A program made the position numbers and the translations under genes. The notes under the pieces were generated by a model. It was given only the letters and a program-made list of their open reading frames with translations, was not told where the DNA came from and did no database searches. DNA of 64,000 nucleotides from CAVSUZ01 sp963834715 (GTDB lineage: Bacteria > Pseudomonadota > Alphaproteobacteria > Acetobacterales > Acetobacteraceae), in contig CAWIDE010000004.1 in NCBI GenBank assembly GCA_963834715.1, positions 1 through 64,000 on the forward strand, given 5' to 3'. This document shows, in pieces, positions 1 to 9,193 of the stretch; position 1 is the stretch's first letter, and each line of letters begins with the position of its first letter.

Positions 1-91
1 CTCGGGTGTGAGCGGGAGACCGCGGTGGCGCTGGAACCTCGAGCCGGGAGTGGACTCCACCGGCGGATGACCCATTGGTGGCCGGCTCCGA

Positions 92-175
92 TGCGGCTGA
101 GAGGACTCGAACCTCCACGTCCCTAAGAACACAGGCACCTGAAGCCTGCGCGTCTACCAATTCCGCCACAGCCGC
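92..175 (-). tRNA. tRNA-Leu (anticodon CAG)
   Basis: Read on the minus strand this folds as a class II tRNA of 84 nt. A perfect 7-bp acceptor stem GCGGCTG/CAGCCGC is followed by discriminator A. The D-arm contains GGCGGAATTGGTAGACGC, the anticodon loop is CTTCAGGT (CAG), there is a long variable arm, and the T-arm contains GGTTCGAGTCC. CCA is not encoded. It reads Leu CUG codons. Confidence 0.95.
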
Positions 176-414
176 GGGGAGCCGTCAAGGTAGCAGCAGG
201 CGAGCTTTGGAAAGAAGACTAAGCGGATGTGGACCGCGCGCGAGCGCGAGTGTCTTGTGGGCCTTGCGGATCGCTTGATCGTGTAGTGGCCTGGCGGGCG
301 GGATCTTGCCCTGGACCCTGAAGTCACGACTCGGCTTGGCGGGAATCGTGGTCACGCGCCTCAACGTGGACCTGCTCTCGATCTTCTTTTGTGCTCGTGG
401 GACCAGCTCCACCG

Positions 415-2035
415 TCAACTCCGCTGATGTGCTCGCGTGGCTCTACCTGCACGTCGAATAACCACGCCCCGCTTGTGTCGGTTCGGGCCTGAAGGGTATA
501 GGGTGAGCTTCACCTTGATCGGGATCGGCTTCGGTCGCCTCGGCGGCGGGATCGTCCCCGGTCCGGGCTTCGGCAGGCCAACCGGGCCGGAGTGTCCCGC
601 CGCGGCGAGCGCGGGAGCTCGGGGAACGTCGGCTGGCCGCGCGCCATCGCGGCCGAGGTCGAGGAAGTCGGTCAGGTCGTTGGCGTTGGCGTCGCGGTAG
701 GTCATCGCCGGCAGGTTCCACTTGCGCTCGACCAGGGCCAGGATCGAGGTGTGGTCGTAGACCACGTGGCTCACGTAGTCGGGCTTGGCGTACGGGCTGA
801 CGACGATCGACGGGACGCGGAAGCCGTAGCGCGCGAAGCCGTCGTAGGTCGACTCGCCGGGCTGGACCATCGGCGGGATCGAGTCCGGCGCGAGCGCGGC
901 CGGGGGAGGGACGTGGTCGTAGTAGCCGCCGTGCTCGTCGTAGGTGATGATCAGGAGCGTCTTGCGCCACAGCGGGCGAGGTGCCAGGGCGTCGACCACC
1001 TGGGCCAGGAAGCCTCGCCGACGACGATGTTCTGCGGGTTCTCCTGGGACTGGGTGCCGTAGTCGGGATCGAGCAGGCTGAACTGCGGCAGCGTGCCCGC
1101 CTCGGCGTCGGTGAAGAACTGCGCGATCGGCTTGGCGTTGGTCTCGCGTAGGCGCCGTCGATGGTCGGGTAGAGCTCCATCGTCGCGCCGGTCGGGAAGC
1201 TCGTCGAGTAGTCGGTCCAGCTGATCCCGGCGTCGCTCAGGCGGTCGAAGATCGTTCCGTTGGCGGCGCGGCAGCCGAAGCGTCGGAGTTCGCCGGCGCG
1301 GATCGGCCTGCCGATGTCGTCGGTCATCCCCTCGCGGTGCGGCGATCAGGAAGCGGCGGTTGGGGTCGGTCTGGGCCAGGCAGCTGCAGAACCAGCGGTC
1401 GCCGATCGGGAACGTGGTGGCCAGGGCGTAGGTGAACGGAGGTCCTCGCCGGTCCAGTAGCCCATCGCCACCGGGCCGACGATCTCGGGCTGACGGATGA
1501 TCGGGTGCGGACGAAGCCGTCGTTGCGCCCGTCGTCGTACTGCGTTGTGGACTGGCCGCCCACTCCTGGCTCGGCGTGCCGGGCAGCTGGCAGGTGGTCG
1601 GCATCCGGAAGGCGCGCTGGAGCCGGCCGTTCGGGTACGGGTTGGTCGCGGTCGGGCAGCCCGTCCGCGCCGAGCGTGAAGCCGTCGCCGCGCGGTGGCT
1701 GGCCGGGCCCGCGCCGAGCATCCCGAGGAAGTTGTCGTAGGAGTGGTTCTCCATCATCAGCACGACGACGTGCTCGATCTGCGGGCAGCGTGTCGGTGCC
1801 GGCGGCGAGGGCGGGCTGGGGAGCGAGTCCGGGCAGGCGCAGGCTCGAGCGGCCGAGCACGCGCAGCGCCTCGGCCTGCGAGGCGCGCGACAACTCGAGC
1901 GCGACGCCCGGCCGCCGCGGCAGGCGCGCCGTGACCAGGTGGCCGCGTGAGCGTGCCCGCGGCGGCCACGCTCGGCCCCTCGGCCAGGAAGGTCCGCCGG
2001 GTCCGCTCGTCGGTCTGGTGGATCGAGTCTGGCAC
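415..2035 (-). pseudogene. Tat-exported phosphoesterase / phospholipase C family protein, frameshifted
   Basis: Pieces in all three minus frames together make one phosphoesterase of the phospholipase C/acid phosphatase type (PF04185 family). The proposed start at 2035 gives a twin-arginine signal (TRRTFLAEG). The metal-site motif MMENHSYDNFLGML lies near 1,745, FPIGDRWFCS and DPNRRFLIA near 1,400-1,330, ISWTDYSTSF near 1,215, and LIITYDEHGGYYDHVPPP near 960-900, followed by VPSIVVSPYA. No frame carries all of these; at least four frame changes are needed (near 1,950, 1,760, 1,335, 1,150 and 1,010). The protein would hydrolyse phospholipids or phosphate esters outside the membrane. Such dense frameshifting in a conserved gene suggests sequence error or a dead gene. 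The C-terminal end is uncertain. Confidence 0.7.
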
Positions 2036-2142
2036 CGTGCTCCCGTCGGCGGCGACGCTATCAGCCGGACTGGCGCGGGCCGCGATGCTGTGAACGCGGC
2101 GCGCGAGCGCACGCTACGCTAGCTCAGCGGCCAGTCCTCCTC

Positions 2143-2215
2143 GCCGCTATCGTCTAGGGGACTAGGACGCCGCCCTCTCACGGCGGAAACCCGGGTTCGA
2201 ATCCCGGTAGCGGTA
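2143..2215 (+). tRNA. tRNA-Glu (anticodon CTC)
   Basis: This is a 73-nt cloverleaf: acceptor GCCGCTA pairs with TAGCGGT (one G-T pair) plus discriminator A. The D-arm is TCGTCTAGGGGACTAGGA, the anticodon stem CCGCC/GGCGG encloses loop CTCTCAC region with anticodon CTC, and the T-arm is CCGGGTTCGAATCCCGG. CCA is not encoded. Confidence 0.96.
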
Positions 2216-2222
2216 CTGCGGA

Positions 2223-2250
2223 AACCCCAGGCCTCTACTGGGGTTTTCGC
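2223..2250 (+). terminator. Hairpin terminator after tRNA-Glu
   Basis: AACCCCAG (2223-2230) pairs with CTGGGGTT (2238-2245) across a 7-nt loop and is followed by TTCGCTTTC. It lies 8 nt after the tRNA end, as expected for a tRNA transcription terminator. Confidence 0.75.
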
Positions 2251-2266
2251 TTTCTGGGGCGGACGC

Positions 2267-2548
2267 TCACATGACGCCGTGTACCGACTCGATCTCCCAC
2301 ATGGTCACCCGCGGCTCTGCCTCGGCGACCTCCTCGAGCGTCATGTGGAGCCGCGCCCGCATGAAGGCTTCGTAGTCCTCGGCGGAGTCCCAGAGGCTCA
2401 CGATGCGCCAGCCGCCGTCCATCGGGCCGGCGAGACGAAAACGATTTCCGGGAGGAAGGTTGTCGGGCATGTTCCAGGCCCCGAGCAGCACATCGTCGAG
2501 AGCGGAGCTGCCGCCGAGCAGTTCGACTACCACCAATACAGGCACCAC
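2267..2548 (-). CDS. Small ABM-like / antibiotic-biosynthesis-monooxygenase-type protein
   Basis: About 93 residues. The start is one of two adjacent GTG codons (2548 or 2545) behind GGGAG. The sequence runs VVELLGGSS, then FRLAGPMDGGWRIVSLWDS, AEDYEAFMRARL and ends WEIESVHGVM. A WRIVSLWDSAEDYEAF stretch with an alternating beta/helix pattern resembles the ferredoxin-like fold of small ABM-type dimeric proteins, but no catalytic residue is diagnostic. The gene lies 61 nt downstream of the DJ-1/PfpI gene on the same strand, so the two could be co-transcribed. Function is unknown. Confidence 0.5.
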   Translation of the reverse strand: MVPVLVVVELLGGSSALDDVLLGAWNMPDNLPPGNRFRLAGPMDGGWRIVSLWDSAEDYEAFMRARLHMTLEEVAEAEPRVTMWEIESVHGVM

Positions 2549-2609
2549 GTGCTCCCTCTTGGGTGACGTCAGTACCAGCCTACCGCGCACGTCCCGCGCC
2601 CGGCGCGCC

Positions 2610-3392
2610 TTACGACCGCGACTGAGCGCGGTCAGCCAGTAGACGGACAGGAGCCGCTCCGAGCAGGCGCCGGAATCGTTCGGCGAACAGGTAGGCGTCG
2701 CCCGGCCAGCGCGCGGACAGGTAGTTGCCGTCCTGGATGATGAAGGCGTCGCTGTCGTCGGTGGAGCTGCCTCGGCGCCGGGTGCGTGGGCCGCGCACGA
2801 ACTGGCTCCGGTGGTTGAGGGCGCCGATGACCTCGTCCTGGACATACGCCGGGTAGGTTCGGTAGTAGCGCCCGAGCTTCCAGGCGGTGAGGTAGTAGGC
2901 GCTCCTTTCCATGTACTTCGGCAGGCAGGTGGTCTTCCGATCCGCGATCACGCTCCGCCCGGTGCGCGGGTCGAGGGTGCGGGCCAGGACGAGAACGCCG
3001 TGGCAGATCGCGCCAACCGGCCGATCGAGCGCCCAGAACTCCGCCACCTTGTCTTCGAGCACGGAGGAGGAGAGGTACTGGCGCATGCCGGGGGCGTGGC
3101 CGCCCGCCAGGAGCAGCGCGTCATAGTCGCCCGGGCGCAGGTTCGCCCAGGCGAGCGGTTGCCGAAACCCCGGCGTGTCCGCCAGTCGCCGGTAGAAGGC
3201 CTTCGGCTCCTCGTACGCCCCGAGCCGGCCGAAGATCACCCCGTCGAGCAGTCGCTGGTCCGCTGCGGGAGCCGTGCCGCCGTGCTCGGTGGCGAACACG
3301 ATCTCATGACCGGCGTCGGCCAGCAGCCGCCACGGCACGGAGACTTCGGTCACATCGAAATCGTGGTCCGGAAGCGGGATCAGCACACGCAT
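2610..3392 (-). CDS. DJ-1/PfpI family (type 1 glutamine amidotransferase-like) protein
   Basis: A 260-residue intact protein. It begins MRVLIPLPDHDFDVTEVS, a typical Rossmann-like DJ-1 opening. DYDALLLAGGHAPGMRQY is the oxyanion/Glu region and AICHGVLVLA the nucleophile elbow with the predicted reactive Cys. YYLTAWKLGRYY and a C-terminal SARWPGDAYLFAERF follow. Relatives include Hsp31-type deglycase/chaperones and PfpI-like proteases; which activity applies cannot be read from sequence. It is one of the few unbroken genes in the left 9.6 kb and is divergent from the next gene, with only 29 nt between the two starts. Confidence 0.85.
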   Translation of the reverse strand: MRVLIPLPDHDFDVTEVSVPWRLLADAGHEIVFATEHGGTAPAADQRLLDGVIFGRLGAYEEPKAFYRRLADTPGFRQPLAWANLRPGDYDALLLAGGHAPGMRQYLSSSVLEDKVAEFWALDRPVGAICHGVLVLARTLDPRTGRSVIADRKTTCLPKYMERSAYYLTAWKLGRYYRTYPAYVQDEVIGALNHRSQFVRGPRTRRRGSSTDDSDAFIIQDGNYLSARWPGDAYLFAERFRRLLGAAPVRLLADRAQSRS

Positions 3393-3421
3393 GGGGCAAA
3401 GCCTCTCAAACCGGGAGGCCT

Positions 3422-4198
3422 ATGATCGGTGCGGTGAGCCTGACCGGGCCGGCACAGAGCGGCAGCCCACTGCCCACGTTCCGGCTCGATGTCCAGTACA
3501 CGCAGCTGGCGGCGGCCTTCGCCAGTGAGGGGCTCAGCCCGATCCTGCTCAAGGGTCCGGCCTTTGATCACCTCCTGTTCGGCGGCGCACGCCTGCGCGC
3601 ATACGCGGACATCGATCTGCTGCTCGAGCCAGACCGCGTGAAGCGGGCTGAGCGGCTGATGCAGCGACTCGGATTCCGCCGTGCGTCGAGAGGCCCGCTG
3701 GGCAGGCTCGGCTGGCGGGCGGGAGTCGCCGCCCGGCTGCTCGATCCCCCGCACGCCATCGCCTGGATCCGCGACCGTGACCGGTTCACCGTCGATCTGC
3801 ACCACACCTTGCCGCATGTCCGCGCTGCCGGCGAGGAGGTGTGGCGCGCCCTTGACGCGCACCGCACGACGATCACCGTCGTCGAGTTCCGGGCGCGGAC
3901 GTTGGACCGCGCCGCGTCGGCATTGCTGATCGCGCTCCACGCGGCGCACCACGGCCCGGCCTGGAATCGGGCCCGCACGGACCTGCAACGGGCGTGCGAG
4001 GTGCTCGAGCCCGACGACTGGAATGCCGCAGCGCGGCTAGCTCGCCGGCTCGACGTCGAGGCAGCGATGGGCATCGGGCTGGCCACCATGCCCGAAGGCG
4101 CCGCGATCGCGCGGGGGCTCGGGCTGCAGACCAAGCCAACGCCGGCCTATCGGTTGATCTGGTCGGTCACCGCGTGGATCGATCGCCGACGCGGGTAA
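3422..4198 (+). CDS. Nucleotidyltransferase family protein (NTP_transf_5-like)
   Basis: 258 residues. The fold is indicated by ILLKGPAFDHLLF followed by RAYADIDLLLEPDRVKRAERLMQRLGFR. The D-x-D pair in ADIDLLL is the expected metal-binding site of the minimal nucleotidyltransferase fold, and FTVDLHHTL supplies the later acidic residue. Family members (PF14907 type, from memory) occur next to HprK-related kinases and PqqD-like proteins, including in some lasso-peptide clusters where they are tailoring enzymes; both partners occur 3-4 kb downstream. It starts 29 nt from the divergent DJ-1 gene. Substrate is unknown. The frame is intact. Confidence 0.75.
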   Translation: MIGAVSLTGPAQSGSPLPTFRLDVQYTQLAAAFASEGLSPILLKGPAFDHLLFGGARLRAYADIDLLLEPDRVKRAERLMQRLGFRRASRGPLGRLGWRAGVAARLLDPPHAIAWIRDRDRFTVDLHHTLPHVRAAGEEVWRALDAHRTTITVVEFRARTLDRAASALLIALHAAHHGPAWNRARTDLQRACEVLEPDDWNAAARLARRLDVEAAMGIGLATMPEGAAIARGLGLQTKPTPAYRLIWSVTAWIDRRRG

Positions 4199-4207
4199 CC
4201 CGGCGGG

Positions 4208-5330
4208 CTATAGGCACGCCTCGAGCGCTGCCGCCACCCGGGCCGAACCGTCGTAATGCAGCAGGCGCTCCGACAGCACGCTGGCGCGCGCAGCGGCCTG
4301 AGAACCGTCATCGAGCAATGCGAGCACAGCGTGCGCTACGGCGTCCGGATCCTCGTCGGCGATCAGGCCCGCGCCCAGCTGCGCGACTCGCTGCGACAGC
4401 GGGAGCTGGTCGAACGCCTGAGGCAGGCAGACCATCGGCACGCCGGCCACCAGCGACTCGTGCACCGAGTTGCAGCCCGCGTGCGTGATGTGAACGCTGG
4501 CTCGGGCCAGCTCCTCTCGTGAGGACGCGAAGTCGCGCACTACGACGGTCGGCGGCACCGGGCCGAGCTCTTCCGGGTCAGGCGGCGGCCACCGGCCGAG
4601 ACCAAGAGGCGCACAGGCTGCCCGGCCATCGCGGCGATGACCAGGCGGAACAGCTCGGTCCGGCGGTTGCGGGCGGTTCCGAAGCACGCGTAGACGAGCG
4701 GTGGTTGCTCAGGGCGGGGAGGGGGTGGAGGGAGAGCAGCGGGCCGACGCATCGCCACGCCGGCGGAAGCACCTGGTCGCCCACGATCTCCTCGGTTGTG
4801 AAGATCAGCGTCGGTTCGGTGGTCCGGTGGTGGAGCCCGTGCACGTCCTCGAGCTCCACGCCCCAGCGCCGCGCGATCGACAGCCAGCTCTGCTCGAACC
4901 GCTCGCGCTCGGTCGCGTCACGGCCGATCCAGTCGCCGCCCTCGCCGGACGGATCTCCGCCGCTCAGCGGGAACATCGGGTGGAGATGATCCGAGGGATC
5001 CCGAGGTACTCGCCGGCGACCAGCGCCCAGGGCGCCTGGCTGTCTCGGATCACCAGGTCGACGTCCCGCGCGTGCAGCGCGGGGAATCAGAAGCTCGGCC
5101 TCGCGCTCGATCGTGGCTGCGAACTCGGCAGCCCGGCGATCGGCGGACACCCGCGGGAGCTCCGGCGACGAGGGCTCAAGCGACCTCCGAGTTCCTCCAC
5201 TCGAGCCCGCCAAGCCTCAGGCGCCCACACGATCAGCTCGTGGCCCTGCCCCGGCGAGCACGTTGGCGAGCCTCAGCATCGCCGCAATATGGCTATGAAA
5301 TGGGACGTTGACGAGGGCGATCCGAGCCAC
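4208..5330 (-). pseudogene. GT1/MGT-type glycosyltransferase, frameshifted
   Basis: The C-terminal half is clear: VHITHAGCNSVHESL followed by GVPMVCLPQAFDQLPLSQRV is the sugar-nucleotide binding signature of GT1 enzymes (macrolide/UDP-glycosyltransferase type). The middle (FEQSWLSIARRWGVELEDVHGL, then TLIFTTEEI) and the N-terminus (VARIALVNVPFHSHIAAMLRLANVL from a GTG at 5330) lie in other frames, so at least three frame changes are required. A normal enzyme would be about 370-400 residues, which matches this span. It would transfer a sugar from a nucleotide donor to a small acceptor. It is convergent with the nucleotidyltransferase gene. Confidence 0.65.
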
Positions 5331-5370
5331 GGCCGAGAGAAACGTACCGAGGGACGGTTAGGATCCCTTT

Positions 5371-6445
5371 ATGACCGGGGGGCTTTCTCAGCCCAGGGGC
5401 GGGGGCGCGTCCTGTGGTGCTACGAGCGGTGCCGGAGGCGGCGGTGGCCGCGCCGATCCTTCGACCGGAGTCGAGCCGGTCGCCGTGCCGGCGCAGCGCT
5501 ATCTGGCCGCTCCCGACCTCGCCGTCGTCACGAGCTACTTCAATTCCCACAACTACGCCAGCAAGCGGCAGCGGCTTCGAGCTGTTCAGGCGCTCGATGG
5601 AGCGCTCGGGCGTTCCCCTGTTCATCGGCGAGTGCGCGTTCGGCCAGGAGCCTTTCGAGCTGGAGGCCTCGAGCTCGGTGTTCCAGTTTCGCTGCGACGA
5701 TGTCATGTGGCAGAAGGAACGGCTGCTCAACCTGACGATCGATCGCGTGCCGGACCGCTACACGAAGATCGCCTGGGTCGACGCGGACATCCTGTTCACC
5801 AATCCCAGCTGGATCGCCGAGACGTCCGACCGGCTCGACGAGATTCCCGTGGTCCAGCCGTTCTCCCACGCCGTGCGCCTGCGCCCTGGGGAGACGAACG
5901 ACTTCGGGGGGCGGCGAGCGTCGGCGAGGGTTCGGCTTCACTCGCTCGGCGCTCCCCTCGTTGTCGCGACTGCGGTACCACATCCACGGCCACACGGGTT
6001 TCGCCTGGGCGGCCGACCGCCGGCTGCTGTCGGATATCGGCCTGTATGACGCGGCCATCGCCGGGACGGCCGACCACCTGATGGCACACGCGTTCAGTGG
6101 AGACTTCGCCTCGCCCTGCCTGCAGGTGGTGTTCGGGGGCAGCTCGGGGTTTCTCGACCACTATCCGGCGATGGGCGGAGGACGCGTGGGATCGCGTGCG
6201 CGGCCGGGTCGGGCACGTGGGCGGTGCGGTGCTCCACCTATGGCACGGCGAGACGGCGAACCGTGGCTACGCGCGCCGGTACCGCGAGCTGGACCGGCCT
6301 CGGGTACGACCCGGCCCAGCACCTCTTGGACGAGCCGGGTGCCCTGTGGTCGTGGTCGCGTGAGGGCGCCTACCTGGCCGACTGGACGCTGGGCTACTTC
6401 GCCGACCGCCGGGAGGACGGCGTCGGGGCGGTCGCGGTTCGATGA
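5371..6445 (+). pseudogene. Glycosyltransferase-like protein (DxD type), frameshifted
   Basis: Fragments in three frames assemble into one protein: AAPDLAVVTSYFNSHNYAS, then GVPLFIGECAFGQEPFEL, VMWQKERLLNL, KIAWVDADILFTNP (a DxD-type metal/nucleotide site), VVQPFSHAVRL, YHIHGHTGFAWAA, GTADHLMAHAFSGDF, VLHLWHGETANRGYA and YFADRREDG. I recognise this order from uncharacterised GT-A-like proteins of bacteria and phages. At least four frame changes are needed. The partner acceptor is unknown. It lies between the GT1 gene and the kinase/PqqD genes, so it may decorate the same product. Confidence 0.55.
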
Positions 6446-6853
6446 GCTCGCTTCGAGCGCCGCCCGGCGGGCCGAGCTCGACCTCGAGGCCGCCAGACGA
6501 GCCATCCTCCGTTACCAGCCGGCGTCCAACTGGGTGTCGGTGTCCCGGGACCCCACCCCGCGAATGACGGTCGGCCTGGGCTTCGACGTGAGCCGAGCCG
6601 AGGCATCGGAGATGCTGGAGAAAGGTGGGACTCGATCCCGCGGCCGTGCGCGGCGGGCGGCTGCCGGTGTCCGATGCCCAGATGAACGCACCTGCTGGAC
6701 CTCACGCTGGAGGCCGCCTCGGCGTGGGCCGAGCAGCGCATCCCGGGATTCGCGGGGATGGCCGCGGAGCGTCGGTGGGCGCTGCTCGAGCTGATCGTGT
6801 GGCTGGGGCCGTTCAATACCGACGGCGTGTTCGGCGAGCTCGAACAATCGTAG
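6445..6853 (+). pseudogene. Lysozyme-like (T4/pesticin-type) domain, frameshifted
   Basis: The recognisable stretch is NWVSVSRDPTPRMTVGLGFDVS, then RAEASEMLEKVGLDPAAVRG, LPVSDAQMNALLDLTLEAA, and AERRWALLELIVWLGPF, ending ELEQS-stop at 6853. TVGLGFDVSR resembles the substrate-cleft loop (TIGxGxD-like) of GH24-type lysozymes and the following helices fit that fold. No clear start codon exists in frame, and two frame changes (near 6,625 and 6,690) are needed. The region could also be the C-terminal part of the preceding protein. Confidence is limited. Confidence 0.35.
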
Positions 6854-6939
6854 CTGCCGCTCACGGCTGAGTCGCTCGAGCCGTCGCGCTGGTTCGACCT
6901 CCCGCCCGAGGAAGATCGATCGAGCCCGCCGGCGCCCCG

Positions 6940-7756
6940 GGCACGAATGGCTCCCTGGAGGCTGCGCGATCACCTTCGAGTCCTTCGGCGTGGTCGCGCA
7001 GCTCACGTGCGACGACCCCGAGCTGCTCGCTCGCCGCCCGGGTGATGTTGCCGCCGGGCTGGCGCGCCGTCGACGATCAGGCGAGCCTGCGCTTCGGCCT
7101 CTCGAGCGATGGGCTGATCACCGTCGACGGTGCGCGTGCGGACCGGAGTCCGCATCGCGAGGGCGCCCTGCTGAAGCTGGCATCGGTGGTTCGCCACCAC
7201 ATCGCGCTCAACGCTCCCGGGCTCGCGTTCGTGCATGCCGGCGTGGTCGAGGTCCTGGGGCTGTGGGATCGTCATCCCCGGGCGCTCGTACACGGGCAAG
7301 TCGACGCTCGTGGCCGAGCTCGTCCGGCTCGGGGCGACATATGTCTCGGACGAGTACGCCGTGGTCGATCGTCGGCGGGATGATGCTGCCTTTCGCCAAG
7401 CCCCTGTCGATCAGAACCGGGCGCGGCGACCCGCTCGGCCAACTGGTCGACGTGCCGTCGGAGCGCGTCGCCCGCCATCCGGTTCGAGCCGGACTGATCG
7501 TCCTGACCGCGTATGCCCCCGGCGCTCGGTGGCGCCCATCGGTCCGCTCACGCGGTCGAGGGAGCGCTCGCGCTTCTCCAGAACACGGTCTCGGCCCGAC
7601 GGCGTCCGAGTCCCGCTCTGCGCGCGACGTGTCCGGCCTCGCGCGCGACGCGCGGCGATCCTCGCCGGGCGGCGTGGCGAGGCCTGCGACACCGCTCGGG
7701 CACTCGTCGAGATCGCCTTGCTTCACGCGGGAAATAGCAATACGGTGTGCCCGTGA
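6940..7756 (+). pseudogene. HprK-related kinase (HprK-rel-A type), frameshifted
   Basis: Joined pieces: CAITFESFGVVAQLTCDDPELL, VMLPPGWRAVDDQASLRFGL, LASVVRHHIALNAPGLAFVHAGVVE, then the P-loop IVIPGRSYTGKSTLVAELVRLGATYVSDEYAVVD and MMLPFAKPLSIRTG. GRSYTGKST is the Walker A motif and DEYAVVD the following acidic motif, as in HPr kinase-like proteins lacking the N-terminal HPrK domain. Relatives phosphorylate peptides in some lasso-peptide systems; in the so-called HPr-rel-A systems the target is unknown. The last codons overlap the PqqD start (GTGA, 7753-7756), so the two are translationally coupled. At least three frame breaks. Confidence 0.65.
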
Positions 7757-8297
7757 GCGAGCCAAGGCCGGTTGGCCGCACCGAGGGGCTGCTGACCGAA
7801 ACTGGCTGGACGGAGAGGTGCTGGTGTACGACCTCACCGGCGACACGGCCTCTGCACCTGAACGAGACGGCGGCGCTGGTCTGGCGCAGCTGCGACGGGC
7901 GGCGAACGGTGGCCGAGCTGGCGGAGCTGGTCGAGGCGAAGCTGGGCGAGCCGGCCGACCAGGACGTCGTGCTGATGGCGCTCGACAATCTGAGCCGACC
8001 ACGGTCTGATCAGCTCCGGTTACCGAGGAGCGGCATGGTGCCGCCGTGGTCTGAGTCGCCGTCGGTTCTTTCGCCGCGTCGGAGTGGCCGGAGGGGACCG
8101 CGCTCAGCGCGCCGATCGTCTACAGCGCGCTCGTCCCCACGGCGGCGGCGGCGCTGTCCCACGGAGGCGGCGGCGGGGGGGGCGGAGGCGGGGGCGGCGG
8201 GTTCATCCAGCCGCAGAACAACCTCAACAACAACAGCAACTCGGGCTCGGGGTCAGACGGCAATTGGGGCTCGGGGTCGGACGACAACTATCCGTAG
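7753..8297 (+). pseudogene. PqqD family protein with Tat-like C-terminal segment and Gly-rich tail, frameshifted
   Basis: A PqqD/RRE-like domain spans the first 95 residues: LDGEVLVYDLTGDTA, LHLNETAALVWRSCDG, RTVAELAELVEAKLG, DVVLMALDNLS, DHGLISSGY. This winged-helix fold binds peptides in RiPP pathways. After the domain comes LSRRRFFRRVGVAGG, TALSAPIVYSALVPTAAAA (a Tat-like twin-arginine plus hydrophobic stretch), a run of twelve Gly, then FIQPQNNLNNNSNSGSGS and a stop at 8297. Frame breaks occur near 7,800, 7,850, 7,998 and 8,095; at the last, one extra G in the GAGGGGAC context is enough. The start is the GTG overlapping the kinase stop. Confidence 0.65.
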
Positions 8298-8316
8298 CCG
8301 GCGCAGCGGACGGCGC

Positions 8317-8724
8317 TCAAGCCCCGGGCGCCTGATCGATCCGCACCAGGTTCCCGGACGGGTCGCGTAGCGCGAAGTCGCGGGAGCCCCAGGGCTGCTC
8401 GGTCGGCTCTTGCACGATTTCGGCACCCGAGTCGCGCACTTTCTCGAACGTCGCGTCGAGGTCATCGCTGTGGAACCAGGCGCCGTTCACGGCGCCCTTG
8501 GCCACGAGCGCCGCGAGCTCATCGGAGTCAGCGGGACTGCCGTTCAGGTAATTCGTGAGGATGATCGAGACCTCAGGCTGCGCGCCGGCGCCGACCGTGA
8601 TCCAGCGAAACTGATCGCGAGCGACGTCATTGCGGAGCTCGAGGCCGAGCGTGTCGGTGTAGAAGCGTAGCGCGGTGTCCGGGTCGTGGACCAGGACGAA
8701 GCATTGGGAGAAGGTGAGTTGCAT
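8317..8724 (-). CDS. VOC (glyoxalase/bleomycin-resistance-like) family protein
   Basis: 135 residues, intact. The start at 8724 begins MQLTFSQCFVLVHDPDTALRFYTDTLGLEL, the classic first beta-alpha-beta of a VOC module. FRWITVGAG, GAVNGAWFHSDDLDATFEKVRDSGAEI and RDFALRDPSGNLVRI follow, the last being the standard C-terminal motif with a possible metal/active-site residue. The protein would be a dimeric metalloenzyme or binding protein of unknown substrate. It is on the same strand as, and downstream of, the AraC gene (10-nt gap), so the AraC protein may control it. Confidence 0.85.
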   Translation of the reverse strand: MQLTFSQCFVLVHDPDTALRFYTDTLGLELRNDVARDQFRWITVGAGAQPEVSIILTNYLNGSPADSDELAALVAKGAVNGAWFHSDDLDATFEKVRDSGAEIVQEPTEQPWGSRDFALRDPSGNLVRIDQAPGA

Positions 8725-8734
8725 GGGCCCAACC

Positions 8735-9193
8735 CTAGGGCGCCGGCACCGCAAGCGCTTCTTCGATCCTGCTCCGTTTGCGGCTCGGTCTCGTCATGTC
8801 CCTGGTGATGCAGCCCGGCACGTTCGCGAGCCCGCTGTGGTCTCGGTTGCGATACGCGGTCGGAGTCTCGCCCGCCAGCTCGGTGAACCGGGCGCTGAAC
8901 GAGCCGAGCGACGTACAGCCCACCTCGAGGCACACCTCGGTCACGGACAGCTCGCCCATGCGCAGCAGGGCCTTCGCCCGCTCGATGCGCCGGGTCATCA
9001 GATACGAATACGGCGTCTCCCCGTAGGCGGCGCGGAACTGACGCGAGAAGTGCGCAGGCGACATCAGCGCCTTGCGGGCGAGCGCCGCCACATCGAGTGG
9101 CCGCGCGTACTCCCGGTCCATCAGATCACGGGCGCGACGCAGATGCGCCAGATTCTCGAGCTCGTCCGCGCGCGATCCCGGGCCGTCTGTCAC
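8735..9193 (-). CDS. AraC-type transcriptional regulator (HTH domain only)
   Basis: About 152 residues from a GTG at 9193 that overlaps the TAG of the upstream gene. LARKALMSPAHFSRQFRAAYGETPYSYLMTRRIERAKALL is the first helix-turn-helix; MGELSVTEVCLEVGCTSLGSFSARFTELAGETPTAYR is the second, with the AraC signature. No sensor domain precedes it, so it is a small AraC protein. The tail PGCITRDMTRPSRKRSRIEEA is basic. It lies immediately upstream of the VOC gene on the same strand, a common pairing. The frame is intact. Confidence 0.85.
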   Translation of the reverse strand: MTDGPGSRADELENLAHLRRARDLMDREYARPLDVAALARKALMSPAHFSRQFRAAYGETPYSYLMTRRIERAKALLRMGELSVTEVCLEVGCTSLGSFSARFTELAGETPTAYRNRDHSGLANVPGCITRDMTRPSRKRSRIEEALAVPAP

